From an uncultured Pelagibacteraceae bacterium (GTDB lineage: Bacteria; Pseudomonadota; Alphaproteobacteria; Pelagibacterales; Pelagibacteraceae), in NCBI GenBank assembly GCA_902560805.1, contig CACENW010000004.1, positions 1 to 64,000 of the forward strand: a DNA stretch of 64,000 nt, given 5' to 3'. The position numbers were made by a program, and so were the translations under genes. Of the stretch, positions 9,677 through 18,702 are shown piece after piece. The notes below the pieces were generated by a model. That model did no database searches, was not told where the DNA came from, and saw nothing but the letters and a program-made list of their open reading frames with translations. Positions within the stretch are counted from its first letter, which is position 1. Each line of letters opens with the position of its first letter.

Positions 9677-10552
9677 ATGTTCAAAGGATCAAATGTTGCT
9701 TTAATTACGCCGTTTAAAAATAATCTATTAGACGAGGAGGCCTATATTAAATTAATACATTTTCATATTGAAAATGGAACTAGTGGTCTTGTGCCAGCAG
9801 GTACCACAGGAGAATCTCCAACATTAAGTCATGATGAACATCAAAAAGTAATTGATCTTTGTATAAAAGAAAGCAATGGAAAAATTCCAGTCATAGCTGG
9901 AACTGGTTCAAATTCAACTGAGGAAGCTATTTCGTTGACCTCACACGCTGAAAAAGCAGGTGCAAACGGTGCTCTTATTGTAACACCTTATTACAATAAA
10001 CCTACACAAGAAGGTCTATACCAACATTACAAAGCCATAAATGATAAATGTGGTATACCAATAATAATTTATAATATTCCAGGTAGATCAGTTATCGATA
10101 TGTCAGTAGATACAATGGCAAGGTTGTTTGAGTTAAAAAATATAGTTGGTGTTAAAGATGCTACCGGAGATTTAGATAGAGTAGATCAACAACTATTAAA
10201 AATGGGTAAAGAATTTATTCAACTGACTGGTAATGATGATAACGCATTTGAATTTAATAAAAGAGGAGGTGTAGGCGCAATAAGTGTAACAGCAAATATA
10301 GCACCGAAGCTTTGTTCTGATTTTCAAAAATTTTCTAAGTCTGAAAATGAAATTAATCAAGCTGAAAAATTAGATAAAATTTTACAGCCAATTCATCATT
10401 CAATGTTTATTGAAAGTAACCCTAGTCCAGTTAAATATGCTGCTAAACTATTAAATTTGTGTGAAGATGATGTGAGATTACCTCTGGTAAAAGTTACTGA
10501 ACAAACCAAAAAAATTGTTAAAAAGTCTCTTCAGTATGCAAAATTGATTTAA
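9677..10552 (+). CDS. dapA: 4-hydroxy-tetrahydrodipicolinate synthase
   Basis: First committed step of lysine/diaminopimelate synthesis: pyruvate plus aspartate semialdehyde. 291 residues, a (beta/alpha)8 barrel. AGTTGE at 41-46 holds the catalytic Thr pair, Tyr132 lies in IYNIPGRS, and the Schiff-base Lys160 lies in [15 protein letters not shown] hexamer ends 6 bases before the ATG, so the message is probably leaderless or nearly so. Its stop overlaps the smpB start (TAATG), opening a long plus-strand operon. Confidence 0.96.
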   Translation: MFKGSNVALITPFKNNLLDEEAYIKLIHFHIENGTSGLVPAGTTGESPTLSHDEHQKVIDLCIKESNGKIPVIAGTGSNSTEEAISLTSHAEKAGANGALIVTPYYNKPTQEGLYQHYKAINDKCGIPIIIYNIPGRSVIDMSVDTMARLFELKNIVGVKDATGDLDRVDQQLLKMGKEFIQLTGNDDNAFEFNKRGGVGAISVTANIAPKLCSDFQKFSKSENEINQAEKLDKILQPIHHSMFIESNPSPVKYAAKLLNLCEDDVRLPLVKVTEQTKKIVKKSLQYAKLI

Positions 10553-11022
10553 TGAACAAAAAAACCAACCCTGGTTTAAAAATAATATGTTTAAACAGGA
10601 AAGCCAGCTTTAATTATTTTTTTGAAGATATTTTAGAAGCTGGAATTGTTCTTAAAGGTTCTGAAATCAAATCAGTTAGAGATGGTAAAGTTAACATAGC
10701 AGATTCTTATGCAGTTGAGAAAAATGGAGAAATAATTTTAATCAATTCGCATATTTCACCTTACAAACAAGCAAGTTATTCCAACCATAGTCCAACCGAT
10801 GAAAGAAAGTTGTTGCTAAATAAAAGAGAAATAAACAAATTAATTGGAAAAATGCAGAGAGATGGATTTACGATTGTTCCAACAAAAATGTATTTTAAAA
10901 AAGGTAAAGCTAAAATTGAATTAGCAGTTGCTAAAGGAAAGAAGCAGTATGATAAAAGAGCAACAAAAAAGAGTAGAGATTGGAACCGTGAAAAAGCGAG
11001 ATATATTAGAAAATCAAGCTAA
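10552..11022 (+). CDS. smpB: SsrA-binding protein
   Basis: Partner of tmRNA in rescue of stalled ribosomes. 156 residues, close to family length. It has the OB-fold core with [44 protein letters not shown], and the basic tail [18 protein letters not shown], which enters the mRNA channel. It directly follows dapA by a one-base overlap. No tmRNA gene was seen in this window. Confidence 0.96.
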   Translation: MNKKTNPGLKIICLNRKASFNYFFEDILEAGIVLKGSEIKSVRDGKVNIADSYAVEKNGEIILINSHISPYKQASYSNHSPTDERKLLLNKREINKLIGKMQRDGFTIVPTKMYFKKGKAKIELAVAKGKKQYDKRATKKSRDWNREKARYIRKSS

Positions 11023-11506
11023 AATTGTTTATTTGGGCATTGGCTCTAATTTAGGTGATAGAAAAAAAAATATCGAAATTGCAAAATCACACCTAAGCGA
11101 AAACAATTTGGATTTTTTATCTCTTTCAAGTTTTTATGAAACACCTTCTTGGCCAAACCCTCAAAACCCAAAATTTCTAAACATAGTTATTAAGGCAAAG
11201 TTTAATTTCGATCCAGAAACTCTTCTTAAAACATGTAAGAATATTGAAATTTCGTTAGGAAGAGAAAAAGGTAAAAAAAATGATCCTCGTGTTTGTGATA
11301 TTGATATAATCGATTTTAATAAAAAAATTCTAAAAATTAAAAATAAATTAACTTTGCCACATAAAATGATGCATAAAAGAAATTTTGTTCTTATCCCTTT
11401 TTTTGAAATTCAAAAAAATTGGCATCATCCAATTATTAAAAAAGATCTTAAAACCTTGATTTCTTTACTTCCTCAAGCAGACATTAGGTCTATTAAACAA
11501 ATTTAA
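10988..11506 (+). CDS. folK: 6-hydroxymethyl-dihydropterin pyrophosphokinase
   Basis: Folate-pathway kinase that pyrophosphorylates hydroxymethyl-dihydropterin. It shows the N-terminal [17 protein letters not shown] motif, the substrate loop [19 protein letters not shown] and the metal-binding [12 protein letters not shown]. The frame is open into smpB. The family normally starts within about ten residues of YLGIGSN, so I chose the GTG at 10988, which overlaps smpB by 35 bases. The ATG at 10949 is the alternative. No clear Shine-Dalgarno settles this, so the start is uncertain while the identity is not. Confidence 0.88.
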   Translation: MKKRDILENQAKIVYLGIGSNLGDRKKNIEIAKSHLSENNLDFLSLSSFYETPSWPNPQNPKFLNIVIKAKFNFDPETLLKTCKNIEISLGREKGKKNDPRVCDIDIIDFNKKILKIKNKLTLPHKMMHKRNFVLIPFFEIQKNWHHPIIKKDLKTLISLLPQADIRSIKQI

Positions 11507-11526
11507 ATATATGCTATAACAACCAT

Positions 11527-13272
11527 ATGTTGAATTGTAATGAATTAATTAATAAAGTTAAAAATTATAATAAATTTTTAAATCCTGAAAAATTAGATAA
11601 AGCTTATAATTTTGCTGTAAAGGCCCATAAGAGTCAAAAGAGAGCTTCAGGTGATCCTTATTCTGTTCATCCAATCGAAGTTGCAAATATTTTAACAGAG
11701 TTAAAATTAGATAGTGCTACAATAACCACAGGTTTGTTGCATGATACTATTGAAGATACTTTTGCAACCTATGAAACAATTAAAGCTGAATTTGGTGGTG
11801 AGGTTGCTGATCTAGTTGATGGAGTTACAAAAATATCCGTATTTGAAAATACTGCAGGTTCAAATTCAAAAGTAGAAAACTTTAGAAAATTAATTTTAGC
11901 AACCTCAAAAGATATTAGAGTTTTATTAGTTAAAATTGCGGACAGATTGCATAACATGAGAACAATTAAAGCAATTACAAAAGAGGAAAAAAGACAAAGG
12001 ATTGCTCAAGAAACAATGGAAATTTATGCTCCATTAGCTGATAGAATGGGTATGCACCGTATACGTGATGAACTTGAAGATTTGTCATTTGAAATTTTGA
12101 ATTATGATGCAAGAAAGTTAATTAAAAAAAGACTTGATGAAATTAAATTAGATAAAAAAGATGTTTTTGAAGAGCAATCATATGAACTTAGTGAGATATT
12201 AAATGATCACGAGATTAATGCAGAAATATATGGAAGAGAAAAAACTCCATTTTCAATTTGGAGAAAAGTTCAAAAAAAACGAGTCTCTTTAGAGCAGATC
12301 ACAGACATTATTGGATTTAGAATAATATTAGATAGTGTTGATGACTGTTATAAAACACTTGGTTTATTTCATAAAAAATGGAACTGTATACCTGGTAAAT
12401 TTAAAGATTATATCTCTTCACCTAAAATAAATGGATATAAATCAATACATACTTCTGTAATTGGTTCAAATAAAAAGCCTATTGAAATCCAAATAAGAAC
12501 AAAAGAAATGCATGACTTTGCAGAAAGAGGTGTTGCATCGCATTGGCAATATAAATCTTCTGAAAAATTTAATTCATTAAGTTGGAAAGAGTATGATTGG
12601 TTAAAAGATTTGGTGGAGATTATTGAAAAAAATGAAAATCCTGAGGACTCTTATGAGTATACAAAACTTCAAATGTTTCAGGAAAATGTCTTTTGCTTCA
12701 CACCAAAAGGATCTGTTATTAAATTACCAAAAGATGCAACAGCAATCGATTTTGCTTATGCTGTTCACACAAAAATTGGTAATTCTGCAATAGGATGTGA
12801 AGTAAATGGAAATAACAGTGAATTGCAAACAATATTAAGAAATGGTGATAGGGTTAACATTCTCACATCTAAAAATAGTTCACCATCATTGCATTGGATA
12901 CCTACTACAAAAACAGGTAAAGCAAGAGCTGCTATCAGAAGATATTGGCATGATAAAGGTGAGCAAAAAGAGGAAAAAACAAAAAAATATAACACTACAC
13001 TTTGGATTTCTTTGCCTGATAAACCCGGTCAACTTGGTGATATAAGTTCCTTAATCGGAAGTCATAAACTTAACATTTCTAATTTAGAGATGGCAGGCAA
13101 AAATCCAAACTATATTAATTTTAAATTTAGATTAATAATTAGAAATCTTAAGAATTTTACAAATTTTATTGCAGAGCTAAAGCAAAAAGGTATAAAATTT
13201 AAAATAATTAGACACGAAGAAAAAAGAAATGCTTTCACTCAAAAAATCCTTAAATATTTTAAAAAAGACTGA
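11527..13272 (+). CDS. Bifunctional-type (p)ppGpp synthetase/hydrolase (Rsh/SpoT), compact
   Basis: Stringent-response alarmone enzyme. The N-terminal HD hydrolase domain has His48 (SVHPIEV), His72-Asp73 and Glu76-Asp77 (HDTIEDT). The synthetase domain (~220-350) has KDYISSPKINGYKSIHTSV and IQIRTKEMHDFAERGVASHW. A TGS domain (~380-440, VFCFTPKGSVIKLPK) and a C-terminal ACT domain (~495-575) follow. At 581 residues it is well short of the roughly 700+ typical of RelA/SpoT proteins. The helical and conserved-cysteine/zinc-finger region between TGS and ACT is essentially absent. Both catalytic motif sets look intact, so both activities are plausible. Confidence 0.92.
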   Translation: MLNCNELINKVKNYNKFLNPEKLDKAYNFAVKAHKSQKRASGDPYSVHPIEVANILTELKLDSATITTGLLHDTIEDTFATYETIKAEFGGEVADLVDGVTKISVFENTAGSNSKVENFRKLILATSKDIRVLLVKIADRLHNMRTIKAITKEEKRQRIAQETMEIYAPLADRMGMHRIRDELEDLSFEILNYDARKLIKKRLDEIKLDKKDVFEEQSYELSEILNDHEINAEIYGREKTPFSIWRKVQKKRVSLEQITDIIGFRIILDSVDDCYKTLGLFHKKWNCIPGKFKDYISSPKINGYKSIHTSVIGSNKKPIEIQIRTKEMHDFAERGVASHWQYKSSEKFNSLSWKEYDWLKDLVEIIEKNENPEDSYEYTKLQMFQENVFCFTPKGSVIKLPKDATAIDFAYAVHTKIGNSAIGCEVNGNNSELQTILRNGDRVNILTSKNSSPSLHWIPTTKTGKARAAIRRYWHDKGEQKEEKTKKYNTTLWISLPDKPGQLGDISSLIGSHKLNISNLEMAGKNPNYINFKFRLIIRNLKNFTNFIAELKQKGIKFKIIRHEEKRNAFTQKILKYFKKD

Positions 13273-13816
13273 TGCGTTATTAGAAGGACATTTTGTTTTA
13301 TCTTCAGGGTTACATTCTCCAAAGTATATTCAATGTGCTAAACTTTTAAGCTTTCCTAATTTAGCTGACAAAATTTGTAAATCGTTAGCAAATAAAATTA
13401 AAAAAAATTTTAAAAAAATAGATTTAATACTTGCTCCTGCAATGGGTGGTGTAATCATAGGTTATGAAATTGGTAAAATTTTAAAAAAAGAAACAATTTT
13501 TTGCGAAAGGGTGAATGGAAAATTTACTCTCAGAAGAGGCTTTAGTATAAAAAAGGGAGCAAGAGTTTTAATTATAGAGGATGTGATTACGACTGGTAAA
13601 TCCAGTTTGGAATGTGTGAAACTTATTAAAAAATCAAATGCAAAACTTGTTGGATTTGCCTCTATAATTAACAGATCATCAAAAAAATCTTTGAAAATAA
13701 AAAATAAAATTATTTCTCATTTAAAAATAGATGTACCTAGCTACAATCTTAAAAATATACCTAAATCTCTAAAATCAATTCCCATTACTACACCAGGAAG
13801 TAGATTTATTAAGTGA
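13229..13816 (+). CDS. pyrE: Orotate phosphoribosyltransferase
   Basis: Pyrimidine synthesis: orotate plus PRPP gives OMP. 195 residues. The N-terminal substrate region is GHFVLSSGLHSPKYIQCAKL, LAPAMGGVIIGYEIG follows, and the PRPP-binding loop is VLIIEDVITTGKS. The ATG overlaps the 3' end of rsh by 44 bases. A start further downstream would cut into the conserved N-terminus, so this unusually long overlap is probably real. The next gene (pdxJ) begins at a GTG overlapping the stop (GTGA). Confidence 0.92.
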   Translation: MLSLKKSLNILKKTDALLEGHFVLSSGLHSPKYIQCAKLLSFPNLADKICKSLANKIKKNFKKIDLILAPAMGGVIIGYEIGKILKKETIFCERVNGKFTLRRGFSIKKGARVLIIEDVITTGKSSLECVKLIKKSNAKLVGFASIINRSSKKSLKIKNKIISHLKIDVPSYNLKNIPKSLKSIPITTPGSRFIK

Positions 13817-14532
13817 AAAGACTAGGGGTAAATATAGATCATATTGCAACACTGCGTAATGCACGTGGTGAAAAACATCCCAATCCAGTTTTTGCAGCAA
13901 AAGAAATTATAAAATTTGGCGCTAACTCTGTAACTATTCATTTGAGAGAAGATAGAAGACACATAAATGATTTAGATACTAAAGAGATTTGTGCTTTAAA
14001 AAAAGTGTTAGTTAATCTTGAAGTCTCAATGAATAGTGAAATAATTAAAAAAGCTTTAAGATATAAACCAAATTATATTTGCATTGTTCCAGAAAATAGA
14101 AAAGAAATAACTACCGAAGGAGGTTTAAATCTAAAAGATAATTATAAAAAATTAAAAGAAATAATTTCTAAATTTAAAAAATCTAATATTAGAACTAGTT
14201 TATTTATCAACCCCAATTTGAATGATATTAAACTCTCAAAAAAATTAAATGTGGATTGTGTTGAAATTCATACTGGAAAACTAGCTAATTATGTTAAATC
14301 GCATAAAAATTTTTCGAGCGAATTAAATAGAATTAAAAAATGCTCAAAACTTGCATCTAAACTAAATATACAAGTGCATGCAGGACATGGTTTAGATTAC
14401 AAAACAACTAATATCTTAACAAAAATTAAAGAAATTGAGGAATTCAACATAGGACATTTTATTATTGGAGAGTCGATATTTTATGGTCTACCCAAAGTAA
14501 TTAAGGATTTTAAAAAAATTATTAAAAATTAA
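13813..14532 (+). CDS. pdxJ: Pyridoxine 5'-phosphate synthase
   Basis: Final ring-closing step of DXP-dependent vitamin B6 synthesis. 239 residues. It shows LGVNIDHIATLRNARGEKHPN at the N-terminus, VTIHLREDRRHI, LEVSMN and the C-terminal VHAGHGLDY and IGHFIIGESIF motifs of the barrel. It starts with GTG overlapping the pyrE stop. The pdxJ-acpS-lepB-rnc-recO order is a widespread alphaproteobacterial arrangement. Confidence 0.95.
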   Translation: MKRLGVNIDHIATLRNARGEKHPNPVFAAKEIIKFGANSVTIHLREDRRHINDLDTKEICALKKVLVNLEVSMNSEIIKKALRYKPNYICIVPENRKEITTEGGLNLKDNYKKLKEIISKFKKSNIRTSLFINPNLNDIKLSKKLNVDCVEIHTGKLANYVKSHKNFSSELNRIKKCSKLASKLNIQVHAGHGLDYKTTNILTKIKEIEEFNIGHFIIGESIFYGLPKVIKDFKKIIKN

Positions 14533-14915
14533 TGAAAATTTTAGGTATTGGAGTTGATATAATTGAAAATAAAAGAATTAAAGAGGCTATAAAAAATAAA
14601 TCTTTTATTAATCGAGTTTATAGTGTTAGAGAACAAAAACAATCAAACTTAATAAAGAATAAGGTGGCTTTTTTTTCAAAAAGATTTGCAGCGAAAGAAG
14701 CTTTTTCAAAAGCTTTAGGCACCGGATTTAGAATGAAATTGAACTTTAAAGATATAGAAGTATTTAACGATAAAATGGGCAGACCTAATTATGTTAAAAA
14801 TAAAAAAATCACCAAAATGATCCAAAATAAATTTAAAATTAAAAAATATAATTGTTTTCTATCCATTTCGGATGAGAAAAAATATTCAACAGCATTTGCT
14901 ATTATTCAATCATAA
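14532..14915 (+). CDS. acpS: Holo-[acyl-carrier-protein] synthase
   Basis: Transfers 4'-phosphopantetheine from CoA to ACP. 127 residues, standard size. It has the N-terminal GIGVDIIENKRI (metal-binding Asp) and FAAKEAFSKALGTGF (Glu and Lys of the active site), plus the C-terminal FLSISDEKKYSTAFAI strand. It overlaps pdxJ and lepB by one base each (TAATG), so it is translationally coupled in a tight operon. Confidence 0.95.
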   Translation: MKILGIGVDIIENKRIKEAIKNKSFINRVYSVREQKQSNLIKNKVAFFSKRFAAKEAFSKALGTGFRMKLNFKDIEVFNDKMGRPNYVKNKKITKMIQNKFKIKKYNCFLSISDEKKYSTAFAIIQS

Positions 14916-15652
14916 TGAAAATAGATAAAAACTTTTTTTCAGAAAATATAAAAACTTTATTATATGCTTTGATAATTGCAGTAATAATTAGATCACTTTT
15001 AGTGCAACCTTTTTACATACCTTCTTCTTCTATGGAACCCACATTACTTGTAGGTGACAGACTTTTTGTTACAAAATATTCATATGGATATAGTAAACAT
15101 TCTTTCCCTTTTAGCCCACCAATACTTAGTAAAAGAATAATGTTTAAAAGTCCTGAAAGAGGGGATGTAATTGTTTTTAAAACTCCAGCTGACAATAGAA
15201 CAGATTATATAAAACGTTTAATTGGACTGCCAGGAGATAAAATTCAGTTTATTGATGCCAACCTATATTTAAATAGTAGTGAAATACTTAAATCTAAAAT
15301 CCCACTTAAAACAAAAATTTATTGTAGTGACACAACAATAGATGTCTTAAAGTTTGAGGAAAAATTACCTAATGGTAAAAAATTTCATACAGTTTATTTA
15401 AAAAATTATACCTATCAAAACTCAGATGTTTTCACAGTTCCAGATGATCATTATTTCTTTTTAGGTGATAACAGAGATTGTTCTAAAGATAGCAGATTTC
15501 TTTCAAGTGTTGGTTATGTTCACAAAGATAACTTGGTAGGTAAGGCTCAATTTATTTTTTTTTCATCTGATAAAAAAATTGGAAGTTTTATTGAATTTTG
15601 GAAATGGCATAAATCTATAAGATTTAAAAGAACCTTTAATGTTATTAATTAA
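14915..15652 (+). CDS. lepB: Signal peptidase I
   Basis: Inner-membrane serine protease that removes Sec/Tat signal peptides. One N-terminal transmembrane segment (~12-31) precedes the catalytic Ser39 in SSSMEPTLLVGD and the general-base Lys100 in DYIKRLIGLPGD. The C-terminal box FLGDNRDCSKDSRF is present. 245 residues. It follows acpS and precedes rnc with one-base overlaps. Confidence 0.96.
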   Translation: MKIDKNFFSENIKTLLYALIIAVIIRSLLVQPFYIPSSSMEPTLLVGDRLFVTKYSYGYSKHSFPFSPPILSKRIMFKSPERGDVIVFKTPADNRTDYIKRLIGLPGDKIQFIDANLYLNSSEILKSKIPLKTKIYCSDTTIDVLKFEEKLPNGKKFHTVYLKNYTYQNSDVFTVPDDHYFFLGDNRDCSKDSRFLSSVGYVHKDNLVGKAQFIFFSSDKKIGSFIEFWKWHKSIRFKRTFNVIN

Positions 15653-16317
15653 TGAAAATAAAGTATCAAGAATTAGAAAAAAAAATAAATATAGTTTTTA
15701 AAAACAAAAATTTATTAGACCAATCTCTTACTCATAAAAGTTTTAATTCCTCTAAAAATAATGAGAAAATTGAATTTTTAGGTGACCGTGTGCTTGGACT
15801 GGTCATGGCTAAAAAATTATTAGAAATTTATCCCAATGAAAAAGAAGGAATACTTGATAAAAAGTTTGCTTCACTTGTTAATAAAAAATCTTGTCTTGAA
15901 ATTGCAAAGTCAATTAATTTAGAAAAATATATTAAAACTTTTAATCCTAAAAATAAAAAAATAAAAATAGAGGATAAAATTATTGCGGACAGTTGTGAAG
16001 CATTAGTAGGAGCAATTTATCTCGATAAAGGTTTTAATATTGTTGAAAAATTTGTTTTAAAGCAGTGGGAAGCTAAAATTAGTGACAGTGTTGTTACTGA
16101 AATTGATGCCAAAACCAAGTTACAAGAACAAACATTAAAAAAATTTAAAAGTCTTCCTAAATATAAATTAATCTCTAATACTGGACCGAGACACAAACCT
16201 GTATTTAAAGTGGGAGTAAAATTACCTAATACTAAATACTTTATTGGCATTGGCAATTCTAAAAAAAATGCCGAGCAAAGTGCCGCTGCAGAGTGTTTAA
16301 ATAGTTTTAATAAATAA
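15652..16317 (+). CDS. rnc: Ribonuclease III
   Basis: Double-strand-specific endoribonuclease for rRNA and mRNA processing. 221 residues. The catalytic box EKIEFLGDRVLGLVMA includes Glu41 and Asp45. The second metal site lies in IIADSCEALVGAIYLD, and a C-terminal dsRNA-binding domain (~150-221) ends with KKNAEQSAAAECL. era, often found between rnc and recO, is not here: recO starts one base after the rnc stop. Confidence 0.95.
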   Translation: MKIKYQELEKKINIVFKNKNLLDQSLTHKSFNSSKNNEKIEFLGDRVLGLVMAKKLLEIYPNEKEGILDKKFASLVNKKSCLEIAKSINLEKYIKTFNPKNKKIKIEDKIIADSCEALVGAIYLDKGFNIVEKFVLKQWEAKISDSVVTEIDAKTKLQEQTLKKFKSLPKYKLISNTGPRHKPVFKVGVKLPNTKYFIGIGNSKKNAEQSAAAECLNSFNK

Positions 16318-16318
16318 T

Positions 16319-16999
16319 ATGAATTGGTCTGATGAAGGTTTTTTGTTAAGTAAAAATAGATATAACGAAAATTCTTTAATTGTAGAAATTTTTACCAAAC
16401 AAAAAGGTAAAGTTTCTGGTATCATTTTTGGTGGTACATCAAAAAAAATTAAAAATTATCTGCAAATAGGTAATAAATTGCATGTTAATTATAATTCAAA
16501 AAATGAAAATAGAATTGGCTACTTTAAAGTTGAAATCTTAAATGCTTACAGCCCTTTATATTTTGATGATAGACAAAAATTATCATGCTTAACTTCTGCA
16601 ATAAATTTGATTAAAATTTTAACAGCAGATTCACAATCAAATAAAAAAGTTTTTTTCATAATTCAGAATTTTTTTTTAATTTTACAAGATAAAAATTGGT
16701 TAAAAAAATATATTTTTTGGGAATTAGAATTACTCAAAATATTAGGTTATGATTTAGAATTAGACAACATTGTAGAGAAAGATACTGAAAATAATGAAAC
16801 TGTTTATTATGTTTCATCATTAAATGAAAAAAAATACGTTCCAAACTTTCTTATTGAAAAAGATAAAGAGGTTGAAGATATTAAAATTTTATTAAAAGGT
16901 TTGAAGTTAGTTAATGATTATCTTGATAAAACAATTTTAAAACCAAACAATATTAATTTTCCAAATAATAGATTGTTATTTCTTAATACTTTAAGGTGA
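16319..16999 (+). CDS. recO: DNA repair protein RecO
   Basis: RecFOR-pathway mediator that loads RecA and anneals ssDNA. It has an N-terminal OB fold (WSDEGFLLSKNRYNENSLIVEIFTK, then GKVSGIIFGGTSKK), followed by a helical domain with FFIIQNFFLIL and ILGYDLELD. 226 residues. No zinc-finger cysteines are visible in the C-terminal half, as is common for short RecO proteins. It is last in the dapA-recO run, and its stop abuts the hemB stop on the other strand. Confidence 0.88.
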   Translation: MNWSDEGFLLSKNRYNENSLIVEIFTKQKGKVSGIIFGGTSKKIKNYLQIGNKLHVNYNSKNENRIGYFKVEILNAYSPLYFDDRQKLSCLTSAINLIKILTADSQSNKKVFFIIQNFFLILQDKNWLKKYIFWELELLKILGYDLELDNIVEKDTENNETVYYVSSLNEKKYVPNFLIEKDKEVEDIKILLKGLKLVNDYLDKTILKPNNINFPNNRLLFLNTLR

Positions 17000-17989
17000 T
17001 TACTTTATTATTTTGTCAATTCGATCAGCGTAATAACTTACTATCGCATTTGCGCCAGCTCTTTTGAAAGCTACCAAACTTTCATATACTGCATCTCTAT
17101 TCACAAGGTTTTTGTTTATTGCATTTTCCATTAGACTGTACTCACCAGATACTTGATATGCAAAAACTGGAATTTTAAATTTTTCTTTAATTGATTTAAT
17201 TATATCCAAATATGGCATTCCTGGTTTAACCATAACCATATCAGCACCTTCTTTTATATCTAAGGTAACTTCTCTTAACGCTTCATCAGAATTTCTAAAA
17301 TCCATTTGATATGTTTTTTTATCTCCTTTTAATGTGCTTTTTGAACCTACAGCATCTCTAAAGGGACCATAAAAGCTTGATGCATATTTTGCTGCATAGG
17401 ATAAAATTTGAACATTCTGTAATTTATTTTTATCCAAAGCCTTTCTTATTTTTCCTATTCTACCATCCATCATATCTGAAGGAGCAAGAACATCACAACC
17501 CATTTCTGCCTGAAGTAATGATTGATTAATCAAAACCTCAATTGTTTCATCATTTAAAATAGTATTAGATTTGACTAAACCATCATGACCATGTGATGTG
17601 TAAGGATCTAAAGCAACATCACACATTATGCCAATTTGGTTTTTGTATCTTTTTTTTATTTCTTGCAACGCTTTACATACTAAATTGTTTTCATTTAATG
17701 ATTCTGTTCCCAACTCATCTTTTTTTGAATTTTTAGTTTTAGGGAAAAGAGCTATCATTGGTATTCCTAATTTTAATGCTTTATCCACAATTTGGTTCAA
17801 TCGGTTAATTGTATACCTGTAAACGCCCGGCATTGATGAAATCTCTTGTCTTTTATTTAACCCTTCAGTTAAAAAAATAGGTAGAATAAAGTCATTTGGA
17901 CTCAAGGTATTTTCTTGAATCAGTTTTCTAGACCAAGATTGTTTTCTATTTCTTCTTAGTCTTAGACTAGGATATTTACCTGTAATCAT
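17000..17989 (-). CDS. hemB: Delta-aminolevulinic acid dehydratase (porphobilinogen synthase)
   Basis: Condenses two ALA molecules to porphobilinogen in tetrapyrrole synthesis. 329 residues. The two active-site lysines are Lys201 (SYAAKYASSFYGPFRDA) and Lys255 (MVMVKPGMPYLD). The metal region reads CDVALDPYTSHGHDG, the Asp-rich Mg2+-type signature rather than the triple-Cys zinc site. It is convergent with recO (stops adjacent) and divergent from the 2OG-oxygenase-like gene. Confidence 0.95.
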   Translation of the reverse strand: MITGKYPSLRLRRNRKQSWSRKLIQENTLSPNDFILPIFLTEGLNKRQEISSMPGVYRYTINRLNQIVDKALKLGIPMIALFPKTKNSKKDELGTESLNENNLVCKALQEIKKRYKNQIGIMCDVALDPYTSHGHDGLVKSNTILNDETIEVLINQSLLQAEMGCDVLAPSDMMDGRIGKIRKALDKNKLQNVQILSYAAKYASSFYGPFRDAVGSKSTLKGDKKTYQMDFRNSDEALREVTLDIKEGADMVMVKPGMPYLDIIKSIKEKFKIPVFAYQVSGEYSLMENAINKNLVNRDAVYESLVAFKRAGANAIVSYYADRIDKIIK

Positions 17990-18008
17990 GTTTTAATTTA
18001 CTTTCAAA

Positions 18009-18037
18009 TTGCGACAAATGTAATATACACATATACA
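18009..18037 (+). promoter_or_regulatory. Putative promoter for the 2OG-oxygenase-rpiB-glyA run
   Basis: TTGCGA (18009-18014) and TATACA (18032-18037) have exactly 17 bases between them, in the short hemB/oxygenase divergent region. AGAAAG just before the ATG at 18063 may be a weak ribosome binding site. It is a sequence match only. Confidence 0.4.
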
Positions 18038-18062
18038 AAAAAAAGGGTAGAAAGCAATCAAG

Positions 18063-18701
18063 ATGATCAACGAAATTTCAAAAGTAATAGACTTGAATAT
18101 TAAAAAAGAAGAAAGAGTTTTAGACTTTAGCGATTTTCAAAAACAAGAAATTAAATTTGATATTGCTAAATTACAAGAGGCTTATCATCAAATAGTTAAA
18201 ACTAAAAAATTTGAAGACGCTGGCGTTACGCATTTTGGCGCAATATCATTAACACAAATACCTGGTGATCCTGACTCAATTAAGGGTAACAAAGCCAGAG
18301 GTGTATATTGGACAAAACCTGATAAGTCAGGAAAAGAGGTAACTAGAGATGAAACGATCGATGAGTCTTCTTATTCAGAATTTATAAAAGATTATGAAAA
18401 TACTTATTTCAAGGAAGTTTATGATGCTTTGTCTGTAAAGTATAAACTTGGTAGAGTAAGAATACTTTTAAAAGAACCTAGATCAACTTTGAGTTGGCAT
18501 AGAGACCCAGAACCTAGATTGCACATACCTATCATAACTAATCCTGGTTGTTTAATGGTTATAGATAATGTTGCAAAACATATGCCCGCCGATGGTTCAG
18601 TTTGGGTTACGAATAATACTAAGTACCACAATGCATTTAATGGTGGAGAAGAGAATAGAATACATTTAGTTGCTTGTGTTTTAGATTACAAATTTAATTA
18701 A
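18063..18701 (+). CDS. Aspartyl/asparaginyl beta-hydroxylase-like 2OG-Fe(II) dioxygenase
   Basis: 212-residue cupin-type protein. The C-terminal half carries a likely iron triad, with His and Asp in SWHRDPEPRLHIPI. The distal His (YHNAFNGG) and a 2-oxoglutarate-binding Arg in GEENRIHLVACVL follow. This fits the Asp/Asn beta-hydroxylase family, whose bacterial members mostly lack known substrates. Its N-terminal ~90 residues have no motif I recognise. It sits upstream of rpiB (TTG start 1 base after its stop) and glyA, so it is probably co-transcribed with them. The substrate is unknown. Confidence 0.75.
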   Translation: MINEISKVIDLNIKKEERVLDFSDFQKQEIKFDIAKLQEAYHQIVKTKKFEDAGVTHFGAISLTQIPGDPDSIKGNKARGVYWTKPDKSGKEVTRDETIDESSYSEFIKDYENTYFKEVYDALSVKYKLGRVRILLKEPRSTLSWHRDPEPRLHIPIITNPGCLMVIDNVAKHMPADGSVWVTNNTKYHNAFNGGEENRIHLVACVLDYKFN

Positions 18702-18702
18702 T

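Noticed and set aside
12842-13045. 67-residue plus-strand ORF within rsh
   Set aside because: It is in another frame of the intact TGS/ACT region and looks like a shadow.
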